NCBI GenBank assembly: GCA_026397725.1
Contig: JAPLUI010000126.1
Location: 1 to 49,805, forward strand
Source: Verrucomicrobiota bacterium
GTDB lineage: Bacteria > Verrucomicrobiota > Verrucomicrobiia > Verrucomicrobiales > Akkermansiaceae
DNA: 49,805 nucleotides
Direction: 5' to 3'
The translations under genes were made by a program, and so were the position numbers. The notes under the pieces were generated by a model that was given only the letters and a program-made list of their open reading frames with translations, did no database searches and was not told the origin of the DNA. This document shows, in pieces, positions 1 through 9,575 of the stretch. How positions within the stretch are numbered: the stretch's first letter is position 1; each line of letters begins with the position of its first letter.

Positions 1-596
1 CCACTGTCAACCAGCGTGGTATTCTCCACTCCCCATTGATCGTGGACCCACCCGTTGCGTTTTGCCCCTTGCCGCACCCAGCCGTAGAAACAGATGTTTT
101 CGAGCGCGGCGTCGCTGCTTTCCGTCGCACGTCCGGTGGCCACGTAATCAAGAACCATCTTCTTGGTTTGTCCCGCGTCCGGCAGATCGAGTTTGATAAT
201 GAAATCGGCATATTTCCCTGTTTGACACATCATCCGGCGGTGGACGATCGGGGTTGTGCCGTCGGCTTCAAAGAACCGCACCCCGAAAAAATCGTCATCA
301 ATATCATTGCCGAGATAGAGGTGTTGAATGGCATCGTTGCCACCCGCCAGGCTGTCGGTCCCGGCCCCCTTGTGCAGCCGGAGAAACTCCATCTGGTAAT
401 TGGCTTTTGCCCCCCGTGAAACAAGCGCCAGTGTTTTGACCGCCGGCAACGCCGGCGGCGCAAACACCAGGAGCGACATCAGAACCATGATGATGGCGGA
501 ACCCATGGATTTACAAGGAATAGCACCTGACAAGACAGCAGGGTTGCCCACCTGAATGTTGCTCATGGCACTTTTCAACAGTTTGATTTTAATCAT
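1..596 (-). CDS. Secreted protein with DUF2341-like N-terminal region (partial, runs off left edge)
   Basis: An open minus-strand frame has no stop before the window edge, so only about the first 200 residues are visible. Three ATGs are possible: 596 (MIKIKLLKSAM), 566 and 506. None has a good ribosome site. A hydrophobic stretch ending in FAPPALPA, about 30-50 residues in, looks like a signal peptide, so the mature protein would begin near VKTLALVSRG. The following text (GVRFFEADGTTPIVHRR, later DYVATGRATESSDAALEN) resembles DUF2341-type beta-sandwich regions of secreted PVC-group proteins, but this is recognition by eye. No catalytic motif is visible. It is separated from the oxidoreductase gene at 674 by a short hairpin-bearing gap and lies on the same strand. 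Confidence 0.55.
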   Translation of the reverse strand, partial: MIKIKLLKSAMSNIQVGNPAVLSGAIPCKSMGSAIIMVLMSLLVFAPPALPAVKTLALVSRGAKANYQMEFLRLHKGAGTDSLAGGNDAIQHLYLGNDIDDDFFGVRFFEADGTTPIVHRRMMCQTGKYADFIIKLDLPDAGQTKKMVLDYVATGRATESSDAALENICFYGWVRQGAKRNGWVHDQWGVENTTLVDS

Positions 597-649
597 GCGA
601 TTATCTGCTAACACACGAAATTCCAAGCAGTGGAAAGCGCGGCCCAAAC

Positions 650-669
650 GTTGCAAGGCGCGTTGCAAC
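650..669 (-). terminator. Hairpin just after the oxidoreductase stop
   Basis: GTTGCAA and TTGCAAC form a perfect 7-bp stem around a GGCGCG loop, four bases past the stop codon of the gene that ends at 674. There is no T-run on the transcript side, so it may be a weak or factor-assisted terminator, or only a structured 3' end. Confidence 0.3.
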
Positions 670-673
670 TGCG

Positions 674-1927
674 TCACGCCTTCAAGCCAGTCAGGTCAAC
701 TTCAAGCTTTTTGTTATCCTTGAGGAGTTGCAGCATTGTCAGCGGCGTGCGGCGCATCGCGGCTTCGCGGCCAAGGATGCAGACCAAAGCACTGTCAACG
801 GCCTGCTTGACGGTCGGGTTGGACGTTTCGCCCTTGATGACGGCGTCGTAAAAGGACGCGATGTTGCGCACGGCGCCGGCATCGTAGAGGTTCTCGATCT
901 TGCCACCGCTGTATGCCTGTGGGCCGCCGCGCACGTAGGCTTTGCCCCAGTAGGAAACCCGGGCGCTCGCTTCGCTGCCTTGAAACTCCGCCACCAGCGA
1001 ACCGTTGCCCGCGAACCAGTCGTCGGTCGTGCCCTTGGGACTCTGATGATTCCAGACTGTGCCGTCCTCGAACGTGTACATGACGCACGTCGTGTCCAGT
1101 GCGTTGCCATGCGGTTCCGGACGATAACGCGCGCCCCAGCCGTACGCCGCGACGGGCACGCGGCCACCGATCGCGCGCATCACTGCGTCAACCACGTGGA
1201 TGTCGTAGTTGCCAATGTAGCCGCAGCCCAGTTCATCATCGCTGACCCAGGTGAGGCCCTGCAAGCGGCTCTCGATGGTTTTGGTGAGCGGCGGATCGTT
1301 GAAGCCGCCGCCGCCGGCCGCGCCGTTCGAGAAAATCGTCTGCAACTTGCCAAGCCCGCCCGCGGCGATGCGTTTATAGACTTCGATGTTCAGCGGATCG
1401 GTCGGCATCTGATAGTCCACGAGCAACACGCGCTTCTTCTGCGTCGCCACCTTGCCGGATTCGCCAATGGACAAGGCCCCCGGCACGTCCACGCACACCG
1501 GCTTTGCCATATAAATGTGCAGGCCGGCATCAACCGCGGCCTTCGCCTGTTCCGGATAGAAGTACGGCACGTCGATGATGATGATCGCCTCGATGCCGCT
1601 CGCGATCACCTTCTTGTAACCGGACAGCCCCGAGAAGCATCGCGCCTTGTCCACGCCGAGCGCCGTGCCGTTCTGCTCGGCGACGTTGGGAAAATAATCC
1701 GCCACGGCGTGAATCTCGTAACCGCCATGATTGCGGATCAGGCCGGCAAGCCAGTTGCCGCGCCCTCCCAAGCCGACCACGCCAATCTTGATCTTGCGTT
1801 CAATCTTCGCGAGAACGGCCGCGGCGGGATTGTCCTCCGCGTGCGCTGCCAGCGTTCCTAGAATCGAACTTGCGGCCAGGGTTCCACCGATGAATTGCCG
1901 GCGGGATACGTCATGTTTGTGGTTCAT
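674..1927 (-). CDS. Gfo/Idh/MocA family oxidoreductase, Tat-exported
   Basis: The protein has 417 residues. A twin-arginine signal (SRRQFIGG, residues 8-15) and hydrophobic stretch precede a Rossmann fold with the dinucleotide motif GVVGLGGRGNW (about 49-59). The conserved lysine of the family lies in YMAKPVCVD (K142). Members oxidise or reduce sugars or sugar derivatives with NAD(P); exported members are common in Verrucomicrobiota and Planctomycetes glycan loci. The start is supported by an AAGGA site about eight bases upstream. A perfect 15-bp palindrome sits 41 bases before the ATG. The gene closes the long minus-strand run. The length is normal and I see no damage. The substrate cannot be told from sequence. 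Confidence 0.9.
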   Translation of the reverse strand: MNHKHDVSRRQFIGGTLAASSILGTLAAHAEDNPAAAVLAKIERKIKIGVVGLGGRGNWLAGLIRNHGGYEIHAVADYFPNVAEQNGTALGVDKARCFSGLSGYKKVIASGIEAIIIIDVPYFYPEQAKAAVDAGLHIYMAKPVCVDVPGALSIGESGKVATQKKRVLLVDYQMPTDPLNIEVYKRIAAGGLGKLQTIFSNGAAGGGGFNDPPLTKTIESRLQGLTWVSDDELGCGYIGNYDIHVVDAVMRAIGGRVPVAAYGWGARYRPEPHGNALDTTCVMYTFEDGTVWNHQSPKGTTDDWFAGNGSLVAEFQGSEASARVSYWGKAYVRGGPQAYSGGKIENLYDAGAVRNIASFYDAVIKGETSNPTVKQAVDSALVCILGREAAMRRTPLTMLQLLKDNKKLEVDLTGLKA

Positions 1928-1967
1928 TGCATGATTCCTTTCGTTATTATTTTAGTTATCAAAATAT

Positions 1968-1982
1968 TTCCAATCATTGGAA
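1968..1982. promoter_or_regulatory. 15-bp perfect palindrome upstream of the oxidoreductase gene (candidate operator)
   Basis: TTCCAATCATTGGAA reads the same on both strands around a central C. It lies in an AT-rich patch 41-55 bases before the ATG at 1927. On the minus strand, TTGGAA within it could serve as a -35 with ATAATA about 17 bases on, so a bound repressor would block that promoter. No second copy was noticed. Confidence 0.4.
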
Positions 1983-2117
1983 TGAGGCGGGGAAGATGTA
2001 GAAGCGCATGGGGGATGAGTCAATGAATATACGAGTGAAGACCGTTGCAGGAGCCGGTGGCGGGACCGGAGGGCGGGGGAATGGGAGTTATTTCTCTGTT
2101 GGCAGTTGGAATATGGG

Positions 2118-4466
2118 TCAGCGAAACTCAACTTCCGCAGCAACGTCGGCATCGAGATGGACAACGCGCATGTGCTTTGAAATAAGAAAGGAAACCGCTC
2201 TCCGCGCATCGCGCGCCGATTCGGTAAGAACGGTTACGTCGGCTGGAAACTTCGTAGGATTGGTCAGCTTCAGCCTGATGACGCCTTCGGCATGGCTTAT
2301 CGTCTCGGCACGAATGTTGTCGAATGCAGCGAACACCCCGGTGTCAGGCTGGACATAAAGCCCGGGAATCTGCACAACCGTGAGCAACGCGGCCGCTTCC
2401 ACCCAGGGGCATGAACCAAAGATGCTGCCGCCGACCTGATCTTGGCCCTCCCAGTCGCTCAAGTTGACTCGCTCGCAGATGGCGCCGGGCGGCATGCGCC
2501 CCAGTTCATGCGCCGGCCGGCTGATGTATTGCGTGATACCGTGGGCGATGTCGCGGAGCAGCTCCAAGGCGAGCAGATCTCCGCTTGCACGATAGTATTT
2601 CAAGAGACAATCGCCCGACCAGGTGGCAATGCCCGGTGCCGCATGCTTGTTCGGCAGGTTCGCCCATACGGCGCCGCAACTGCGCGCGTCGATCCGGCCC
2701 ATCGGGCTGCCGGCCGGAAAACGATAATCGTACGCGACCGTCCAGCTTGCACAGATGGGAAGCAACTCCTTGGCATAGCCGAGCCACTCGGAGTCGCCGG
2801 TCACTTCGTACAGGGCCATATACGATTCCAGCAAGCCAAAGGCCGATTCACTGTCCGGCGCTGACAAGATTTCGCCGGGTCCGCCCGTGGTGTAGCCCGC
2901 CTGCACGAAGTCGCGATAGTACTTGCGTCCAGCGGCCTGGGCAACTTCGAGATCGCGGGGTGCGTGGAAACTCCGCGAGGCCAGGGCCAGCCCGCCCACG
3001 GCGATCGCCCCCGACGTCGATCCGCCGACGCAGATATCGCCCGTCTCGACGTCCACGAACTGGCCGAACTGTCCCCGTTTGTCCCACAATCGCACGAAGG
3101 CATCGGCCTGACGGCGCAGTCCCTCTTTCCACGATGCCGGGACGGACCCGTCAGTCGATTCGATCCACTGGAACTGCCGCTGGGCCATATAGAGCCAGTC
3201 GCCTTGCGAACGTATGAGGCTTTCATGGTTGACGAAGTTTTTCCAGAAGCCGAAGCTAACAAATTCTTTGCCGTTGCCGATCGTATTGAAGAAGCCGGAC
3301 GCGGCCTGGGTCTTGGTGAAAATCACATCCAGGTTCAGCAGGGCGCGGCGTCGCGTTTCTGCGTCGCCCTGCATCAGCAGCGGAAGCGTTATCTGCCCGC
3401 CGCCGTTCCAGCCAAGCTGCCAGATAGAGTTCCAGGCGCTCGTGCCCTCGGCGGGATCGGTGAGCCGATACATGCCGATCCCTTCGTCCCAGCGATGCTT
3501 GGCGTAAAGCTCATCAAGAAGTTGCCGGGCCGCGCTATAAGGAAGCGATTCCTTGCGATCCGCGGGATTCAGGTCCTTGCGCACCTCAAAAAAGCGCTGC
3601 ATCAAATCGGCGCGCTGACGCGCCTGAAAGGCGAAGACCCGGCACTGGATTGTAACCGTGTCACCGGCCTTCCAAGCGGCCGCGTGATCGCCTGACGGAC
3701 AAACCATGGAGCCCATCACTGGCCGCGATTGCCGGACGGCCGGGGCAGTGATCGTCAACCGCGCGCCGCTGTGCGGGTCTTCTTCGATGAGCAAACCGTG
3801 GTTGCCCAGGCGGCTGCCTTGCGTGGTCAATACCATCCAGCCTCGTTGCGCCGCAGGTGCGTGAAAGGCCATCATCGGCACGGTGGCATTCCCGGTATCG
3901 AGATCAATCCGCCCCGTAGCGCCGTCCTTGGCAAGCCTCGGACAATCGGTGATCGTGGTCGGCATGTCCAGCTTCCACTCGCGCTTGTCGTACCAGTAGG
4001 GCGGATATTCGATCGCTTTCACGGCGAACCGATTTCCGTCGTACACGGCGCCAGGCACGAGGACGAAATTCGACGACGACCAATCCGAAAAAGCGAACGA
4101 CACGCCTACCGCCGCAGCCTTGGCCTCGCCCTTGGCAAGTGTGAAGGTGAACCTGTAATCGACGGCGTCGCGTCGATCCTCGACCGGCCGCGATTCCAGA
4201 TCGAGCGTCCATTCGGCCTGGCCCCCATCGCTCACCCTGGCTTTGTCGCGCAACTCCAGCGCAAGCTCGCGCTCAAGCCGGTCGGCTTGATAATAGCGGA
4301 CGACGGGCTGGATAGTGCCCATCTGTGTCGATGGCGCTTGGAAATCGATTGCCCGCGCTGGCGGCGAGGACGCCGTTGCATCGGGAGTCTTGGCAGCAAG
4401 ACAAGGCAACCCTGTCAGCAGCAGGGCGGTGAAAGCGATCATGGCATGCCGTGTGGTTCTGTTCAT
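2118..4466 (-). CDS. Large secreted (alpha/alpha)6-type glycosidase-like protein
   Basis: The protein has 782 residues and a signal peptide ending near LPCLAAK. The N-terminal half is beta-rich (FSFAFSDW-like and VYDGNRF segments, about 120-150). The C-terminal half has the alternating helices and GG-containing turns of six-hairpin barrels (GGGQITLPLL about 356, VGGSTSGAIAVGG about 480, GGPGEILSAPDSESAFGL about 528). I cannot assign a CAZy family. The start has a strong AAGGAGA site. A paralogue lies next door at 4649-5793, where about 400 residues between PTTI (about 170 here) and YDY (about 580 here) are missing, so this gene is the intact reference copy. A role in cutting an extracellular glycan is inferred from fold and neighbours. 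Confidence 0.75.
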   Translation of the reverse strand: MNRTTRHAMIAFTALLLTGLPCLAAKTPDATASSPPARAIDFQAPSTQMGTIQPVVRYYQADRLERELALELRDKARVSDGGQAEWTLDLESRPVEDRRDAVDYRFTFTLAKGEAKAAAVGVSFAFSDWSSSNFVLVPGAVYDGNRFAVKAIEYPPYWYDKREWKLDMPTTITDCPRLAKDGATGRIDLDTGNATVPMMAFHAPAAQRGWMVLTTQGSRLGNHGLLIEEDPHSGARLTITAPAVRQSRPVMGSMVCPSGDHAAAWKAGDTVTIQCRVFAFQARQRADLMQRFFEVRKDLNPADRKESLPYSAARQLLDELYAKHRWDEGIGMYRLTDPAEGTSAWNSIWQLGWNGGGQITLPLLMQGDAETRRRALLNLDVIFTKTQAASGFFNTIGNGKEFVSFGFWKNFVNHESLIRSQGDWLYMAQRQFQWIESTDGSVPASWKEGLRRQADAFVRLWDKRGQFGQFVDVETGDICVGGSTSGAIAVGGLALASRSFHAPRDLEVAQAAGRKYYRDFVQAGYTTGGPGEILSAPDSESAFGLLESYMALYEVTGDSEWLGYAKELLPICASWTVAYDYRFPAGSPMGRIDARSCGAVWANLPNKHAAPGIATWSGDCLLKYYRASGDLLALELLRDIAHGITQYISRPAHELGRMPPGAICERVNLSDWEGQDQVGGSIFGSCPWVEAAALLTVVQIPGLYVQPDTGVFAAFDNIRAETISHAEGVIRLKLTNPTKFPADVTVLTESARDARRAVSFLISKHMRVVHLDADVAAEVEFR

Positions 4467-4648
4467 TGGCGATTCTCCTTTGTACGTGGCGCAACAGTCA
4501 TATTGGTCACCTTAAATCCACTACACTGACTGCTGGGAAATTGATTTTCGGGTGAAGGCCGTTGCCAGAGCGGAGGGCGGCGAAATCGGGGATGATTGCC
4601 TTTGCAGCCTTCTGTGAAAGTTGAAGTTTTCAGCTGCGGTATCGCCGG

Positions 4649-5793
4649 TCAGCGCAACCTTCCGTCCGGTGCCACGACGACGGTCGTTGTTTGCCCGGCT
4701 TTGACGGGGGTTTTCGGCCACTTGTCGTGCGCACCCCAGCCGAGCGGTTTCTTTGCTTGGGTTGCGGATTCCGCAAAGATGGAAACGGAGGCGTCATGGT
4801 GCGTGGGATTGGTGATTGAGAGGGTCACGCCGGAAGTGTCGCGCTTGACGACCTTGGCTTCAACATGATCCATGACCAGGCAGGTGTCGTCGTCGGTGTG
4901 CAGATAGATGCCGGGGTTTTCGAGGCAGGAGAGCGCGATGAGGGTTTCCCAGGCCATGTTGGAGTCGTTAGGATCGTGCTGTCCGGTGCTGGTGCCTTCC
5001 CAGTCGGAAACTTGAACGCGCTCGGTGGCGGTGCCGCTGCGTTGGCGGAGCGGATTGTGCGGTGCCCCGGCGTATTGGACCACATTGTGCGACTGATCCT
5101 TGTACATTTCGGCGTAGCGTCGGTCGCCGGTGGCGCGAAAGAGCTTGAGGAGCATGTCGCCGGAGAGGATGTAGTAACCGGGGGCGCTGTGGTTGTTCTG
5201 CGAGCTGGCGAAGATAGAGCCGGCGGCATGAATGCCGGCACGCTCCATGGAGGAGCCTTTGGTGAACTGATAGTCGTAGGATCCAGCGGACGGTCCTTCT
5301 CGTTGTGGATATACGGCGGATAACCGATAGGCAAAATGCGGAAACGGTTGCCGCCGTAGATTTGCGCCGGGACGAGGATGTAGTTGTCGGTGGACCAGTC
5401 ACTGAAGTCGAAGGCCACGGCAACGCCGGCGGACTTCGCCTCGCCGGACTCAAGCGTGAAGGTGACGGCAAGATCGGCGGTGCCCCCCGGGACCGCCGGG
5501 TTGTGCTCGGCGCGGAGTTCGCAGCGCCACTGCGCGCCGGCGACGGCCGCCTTGCCAGCCAGCGGTGACACGGCGTCAGTTAGACAGCTGCCGTTATACT
5601 GGCAGACCAGCGGACGGATCGCGCCGTTGAGCCCCTTCATGAGTGGCGCAGCAGGGTCCGCAGACGAAGCACCGGTGGCAACGCCGGCGCTGTCCGGCAG
5701 CCAAGTGTCGGCGGCGAAAGCCGCGCGATTAACAAGAGTGAAGGTTGCGATGGCGGCAACAAGCGGAAGGTTTCTCATCAATTTCATGGTCAT
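4649..5793 (-). pseudogene. Broken paralogue of the 2118-4466 gene: internal deletion plus frameshift
   Basis: The 5' part (from MKLMRNLPLV, with a signal peptide) matches the neighbour through FSDWSTDNYILVPAQIYGGNRF and PTTI. The reading frame then changes, and the 3' part resumes at SYDYQFTKGSSMERAG, matching AYDYRFPAGSPMGRID of the neighbour. About 400 residues (1.2 kb) are absent. The join lies near 5269-5285, where CCTACGACTATC can be read as PTTI in one frame and as YDY in the other, which suggests a short-homology deletion. The 3' frame continues to a normal-looking end (stop at 4649). The product would be two unlinked halves, so it is presumably non-functional. An assembly collapse would look the same. 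Confidence 0.8.
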
Positions 5794-5808
5794 ATTTGGG
5801 TATGAATA

Positions 5809-7199
5809 TCATTTTTCCAACATATTGACAACATCCTCGGTGCGCGACTCCGGTGTGACCTTGAGCGACACCACTTTGCCGTTGCGCAGTTCCCCTTCCA
5901 CGGTGGTTTCATAGGGCGCATGGAGTTTGAACGACACGTTCCAGTTTTTCGGCCAGGCCGGCAGAACATACAGTTTCCTGCCGTCGGATTGGAGCAGCAT
6001 GAACTGCAGCGTGGTAAGGATGTTGTTGCCGTGGTCCTGGTCGGGAATCCAGTCGAAGTTGGGCCCCCACATGACGGGAAAGCGATAGCCGGCATTGATC
6101 TGGGCGGCGCGGGCGGCGACCAAGCTGCGCCGGGTTGTGCTTCCACGGTGAAAATCGAGCCGTTGAACTTGATGGGCGAGCCGCCGCGGCCGGAGCAGGC
6201 GTTCATGAAGCGCTGCAGGACATAACCGTTCGTGAGCGAATTGGCGCCGCCCACAAAAACCCAACTGCGATTCCAAAACTTGCTCCACCATGTTTCGTGG
6301 GCGCCGCGCGCTATCGCCGGGTCGAGCTTGCCGCTTGTTGTTTCCAACTGATCGAGTTGCGCCAGCCACGCCTCGGGCGTGTCGGTCTGCGCCGTTAGAA
6401 CGGCGATCGACAACGCATGGCGTTTGGCCGGCGCCGCCGACTTGATCGCCTTGGGGCCGTCCGCCACGAACCCGTCGCCGTGCAGGCTGGCGCCGAAGGT
6501 GTGGTTCAACAGCGGATCGGCGAACCGCCCCTTCAAGGTCTCCAAATGCTGAACCTTCAGCCCGAGTTCAAAAATCGATCGCGTGTTGCGGTGATACCAA
6601 ACCACGCGCGGCTTGCCGGAATCAACCACGACATCCGGCAGAACCGTCGGCTTGAAATCGGACGCCGACAACCCGCGGCCGGTGTGGCTATCGTCATCGT
6701 TGCCGAACGGGCGTTCGCGCAAGCGCCACAACTCGACGGCGGCGCGGCAGTTTAGCGGCGTGGCGGATTCCGTCTCCAGATGCACGAGCGGCTGGTTGGC
6801 ATCCACCCACAGGTTGAGGCGGACACCGTTGTTAGCGGCGATTGCGATTCGTCCTTCCCGCAGTTTCAGTTCCTGCCGGAATCCGGTCGTCGTCGGCAGC
6901 GGCGGATCGAACTTCACTCGGACCCGGCCGATCTTGCAAACACGGGCGTTCTCGTCCCAGGCGTCGGTCTTGCTGATGTAGAAGACGAGGTCGCCGGACG
7001 GTTCGACCCAGGCGTTGATTCCAACCTCGCCGTTGCCCAGCGGCATGGATCCGTGGGCGTTCTGGCTCGGCGAATCCCAGGCGACGTTGCAGGCATCCAG
7101 CGGGTCGGCAGACTCCGATGCATCACTGGGGATTGCCGCCACCAGGGCCAAACACAGGGTGATGCTAACAGTTCTTTGCAGGTGATTTCTAGCGATCAT
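5809..7199 (-). pseudogene. DUF5703-type glycosidase-like gene, core deleted and frameshifted
   Basis: The 5' frame starts at MIARNHLQRTV with a signal peptide. It shows the DUF5703 hallmark run (WDSPSQNAHGSMPLGNGEVG, then ISKTDAWDENAR, then GRVRVKFDPPL) and continues to FNGSIFTVEAQPG. Near 6110-6140 the frame changes, and the tail reads AGYRFPVMWGPNFDWIPDQD, then LPAWPKNWNVSFKLHAPY, and ends VVNMLEK. From memory of the family, these are the two ends of a roughly 800-residue protein, with about 300 residues of the barrel missing between them. The 5' frame alone runs on to a stop at 5790. Upstream it overlaps the GH2 gene by 11 bases, and downstream the broken paralogue starts 15 bases later, as in an operon. 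Confidence 0.75.
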
Positions 7200-9501
7200 T
7201 GGTACTTTCTTCTGACTTGTTGCTGGTTATATCCATCGCATCCCAGGAAAACCAACCGTCATCCTGTACGCGAACTTCCAAAGTGTTCTTTCCCGGCCGC
7301 AAGTCGGCCGCCGGAACATCAAACTCCACCGTGGCCGGAAACGCCAGATGGGCCGGATCGGTCCTTTGGATTCCCAGGCCCAGGGGGAGCGATTCTTCCA
7401 TCTGCCGGCCATTCATCGTGATCGCAACCTTGGTTGGCATTGTTGCCGCCTGGTCGGCGGTGTGAATCCGCAACCGCGCCGCCTGCTTCGCTTGGGCCTC
7501 GCTCAAGGGGAACTCGCAACGCAGGGCATGGTTGCTGTCGAGCAAACAGGGCACTTGGGAGGGATCGGGGCGCGTGCCCACCCGGGTTGTTTCTCCCGTG
7601 TCCTTGATCTTGCTAGTATCAAAGTAGCCAAGATACTCGCGGCACATTTGATCGCGGCGCCCGACCGCAAGCAACACGTCGCTGCCCGGTTCGACCACCA
7701 GGTCGTCGGCGTTCCAGGTTGTGATGCGCCAACCCGTTTCGGCTAACGTCAATCCGCCGCGCGGTTTGTCCGCCGCTTTGATCGTGAGCGTGCGGCTCTC
7801 GCCGGGCGGGATGAAACAGTGGTTGTTGTCGATGAACAGATCGGTGCGATACTCGATCAGCGGATGCGGTTCGCAGAACAGCGCCGTCATCGCGCCGGTG
7901 TTCTCCAGCACCAATTCCAGCACTTCCTGCCCGGCCTCCAGGCGCAGCGGCAAGGCCTTGACCTGCAATGACGTGCGGCGAACCGGACGACAGATTTCCG
8001 GCGGTCCTTCCTGTAACGGGTCGGCATCATCGTCGGGGACCACGTTCCTCAACAGTCCGCCCAGCGGATCCTTGGCGGTGGCAGGACCGAAGACGTGAAG
8101 CCGTTCAGCCAGCAGCTTGCCCGCCGCATCGTGAAGCTGCATTTCGATTAGCAGCGGCCCCAACGCGGTTTTGGCGGGCGGCTTCAGTTCTAACATGCCG
8201 AGTTCGTCGGCAAGGTCGTACATTTCGTCAGGCAGGATAACGCCGCCGCCCCAGACGCGGAGCGTGTTCATTCCCACCGCCTTGGCAAGCTGTATCAACC
8301 TGGGACCACGTTGGAGGATGCGGCCGAACAACATATCAGGCGGCAGGATGTTAGAACCCATCTGCCGCACCGGCCGGCCATTGACAACCAGCTGCAGCGA
8401 ATTGCCTAGCGAGTAGGGGGCGCGGGTCGCCGCCTCCGCGTCCTGCGCCCAGCGAATCTCCCGGATGCCGAATCGGACCTTGCGGCTGTCGAGAATCTCG
8501 CCCGACTCTGTGAGCAGGCTCGCCTGCAATTCATAAAGCGGCTGTTGCCCATGTCCGTTAGGCCACCATAAGGCGGGACTGGCAACGTCCAGTTCCGCCT
8601 CCACGATGTTGCCGCCTGCGGTCAAGTTGATAGCGACCCACTTGGTTACGTCGGCGCTCTGTCCGGAGACACGCAACGACGCCCGGGCCTTCATGCCGGC
8701 AAGGCTGTCAACATCGAGCCGGACCCGGACGCTCGCCGTGGAGTCGTTGTTTTTCAACCCGGTCCGCACTTGCGTCCACTCGATTCGGGCCGGGCCGCTG
8801 GCCTCCAGGCGCACGTCCTTCCAGATGCCAAGGGTATACACGGCGATGGACCAATCATAGGCCGCATTGGTTGGACTCTTCAGTTCGTTCAGATGGTGAA
8901 TCATCGTGTCAATGTCCCTGCAGGTGTCGTCGTGCCGATCCGCCCCAAGCATGGCCGGTGCCACGGGCGGGGGCATGCGATCTATCTTCACGGCCAGCCG
9001 ATTCGGCTTGCCGGGCTGCACTAACGCGGCCACATCGAAGCCGAACCGCCTGAACATGCCGGAATTCCGTCCAAGTCGCTTGCCATTGAGCCAGATCTCG
9101 CAATCCTGGTCGACGCCGTCAAAGACCAGACGAACGCGCTTGCCGGCAAACGCATCCGGCACGCGGAAATCCTTGCGATACCACCAATCCTTTTCCGCAA
9201 TTTGTGCCAACCGTGGATCGCCCGCGCCGTAGGAGATGGGTTTGATCAAGCGCGCCGCCTCGACATCCGCCTGGATATTTCCCGGAACATTGGCCGGAAT
9301 CCATCCGGGATCGCAAGGATCAGCCTGCGGCATTCCCCGCTCAACTCCCTTGCCGTCCGCGTCCTCATGAATCCGCCAGTCGGTGCCGCTCAGAGAGATG
9401 CGTTGACTGGCGTCGCTTTCCCCATAAGTAATGCCGATTATGAAACCATGAAGCAGGATCACAGCAGCCGAAATTCTAACATGCCGAAGTCTCATAGTCA
9501 T
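7189..9501 (-). CDS. GH2 mannosidase-like protein lacking its catalytic barrel (in-frame deletion)
   Basis: The 770-residue frame is open. The N-terminus is a classic GH2 sugar-binding domain (WWYRKDFRVP about 106-115, VFDGVDQDCEIWLNGK about 126-141). An immunoglobulin-like domain follows, then the first strands of the TIM barrel (MNTLRVWGGG about 411-420, then DEMYDLADELGML to 437). At that point GH2 enzymes continue into the barrel with its two catalytic glutamates. Here residue 438 jumps directly into C-terminal beta-sandwich sequence (ELKPPAKTALGPLLIEMQLH). Neither catalytic Glu region is present, so glycosidase activity is very unlikely. The sequence GTTAG sits exactly at the join (8190-8194). 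The remaining domains could still bind carbohydrate. It overlaps the next gene by 11 bases. Confidence 0.8.
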   Translation of the reverse strand: MTMRLRHVRISAAVILLHGFIIGITYGESDASQRISLSGTDWRIHEDADGKGVERGMPQADPCDPGWIPANVPGNIQADVEAARLIKPISYGAGDPRLAQIAEKDWWYRKDFRVPDAFAGKRVRLVFDGVDQDCEIWLNGKRLGRNSGMFRRFGFDVAALVQPGKPNRLAVKIDRMPPPVAPAMLGADRHDDTCRDIDTMIHHLNELKSPTNAAYDWSIAVYTLGIWKDVRLEASGPARIEWTQVRTGLKNNDSTASVRVRLDVDSLAGMKARASLRVSGQSADVTKWVAINLTAGGNIVEAELDVASPALWWPNGHGQQPLYELQASLLTESGEILDSRKVRFGIREIRWAQDAEAATRAPYSLGNSLQLVVNGRPVRQMGSNILPPDMLFGRILQRGPRLIQLAKAVGMNTLRVWGGGVILPDEMYDLADELGMLELKPPAKTALGPLLIEMQLHDAAGKLLAERLHVFGPATAKDPLGGLLRNVVPDDDADPLQEGPPEICRPVRRTSLQVKALPLRLEAGQEVLELVLENTGAMTALFCEPHPLIEYRTDLFIDNNHCFIPPGESRTLTIKAADKPRGGLTLAETGWRITTWNADDLVVEPGSDVLLAVGRRDQMCREYLGYFDTSKIKDTGETTRVGTRPDPSQVPCLLDSNHALRCEFPLSEAQAKQAARLRIHTADQAATMPTKVAITMNGRQMEESLPLGLGIQRTDPAHLAFPATVEFDVPAADLRPGKNTLEVRVQDDGWFSWDAMDITSNKSEESTNDR

Positions 9502-9575
9502 CGTTAGGTGTCGATGGTTGTCTTATCCTGATGCAATCCCGGGGGATTCTCCTCGGGCCTCCGTCTTTATCCTTT

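Noticed and set aside
728..1861. Long plus-strand open frame opposite the oxidoreductase gene
   Set aside because: It is the shadow of a high-GC coding strand. It has no ribosome site and no recognisable domain, and the minus-strand protein is a clear family member.
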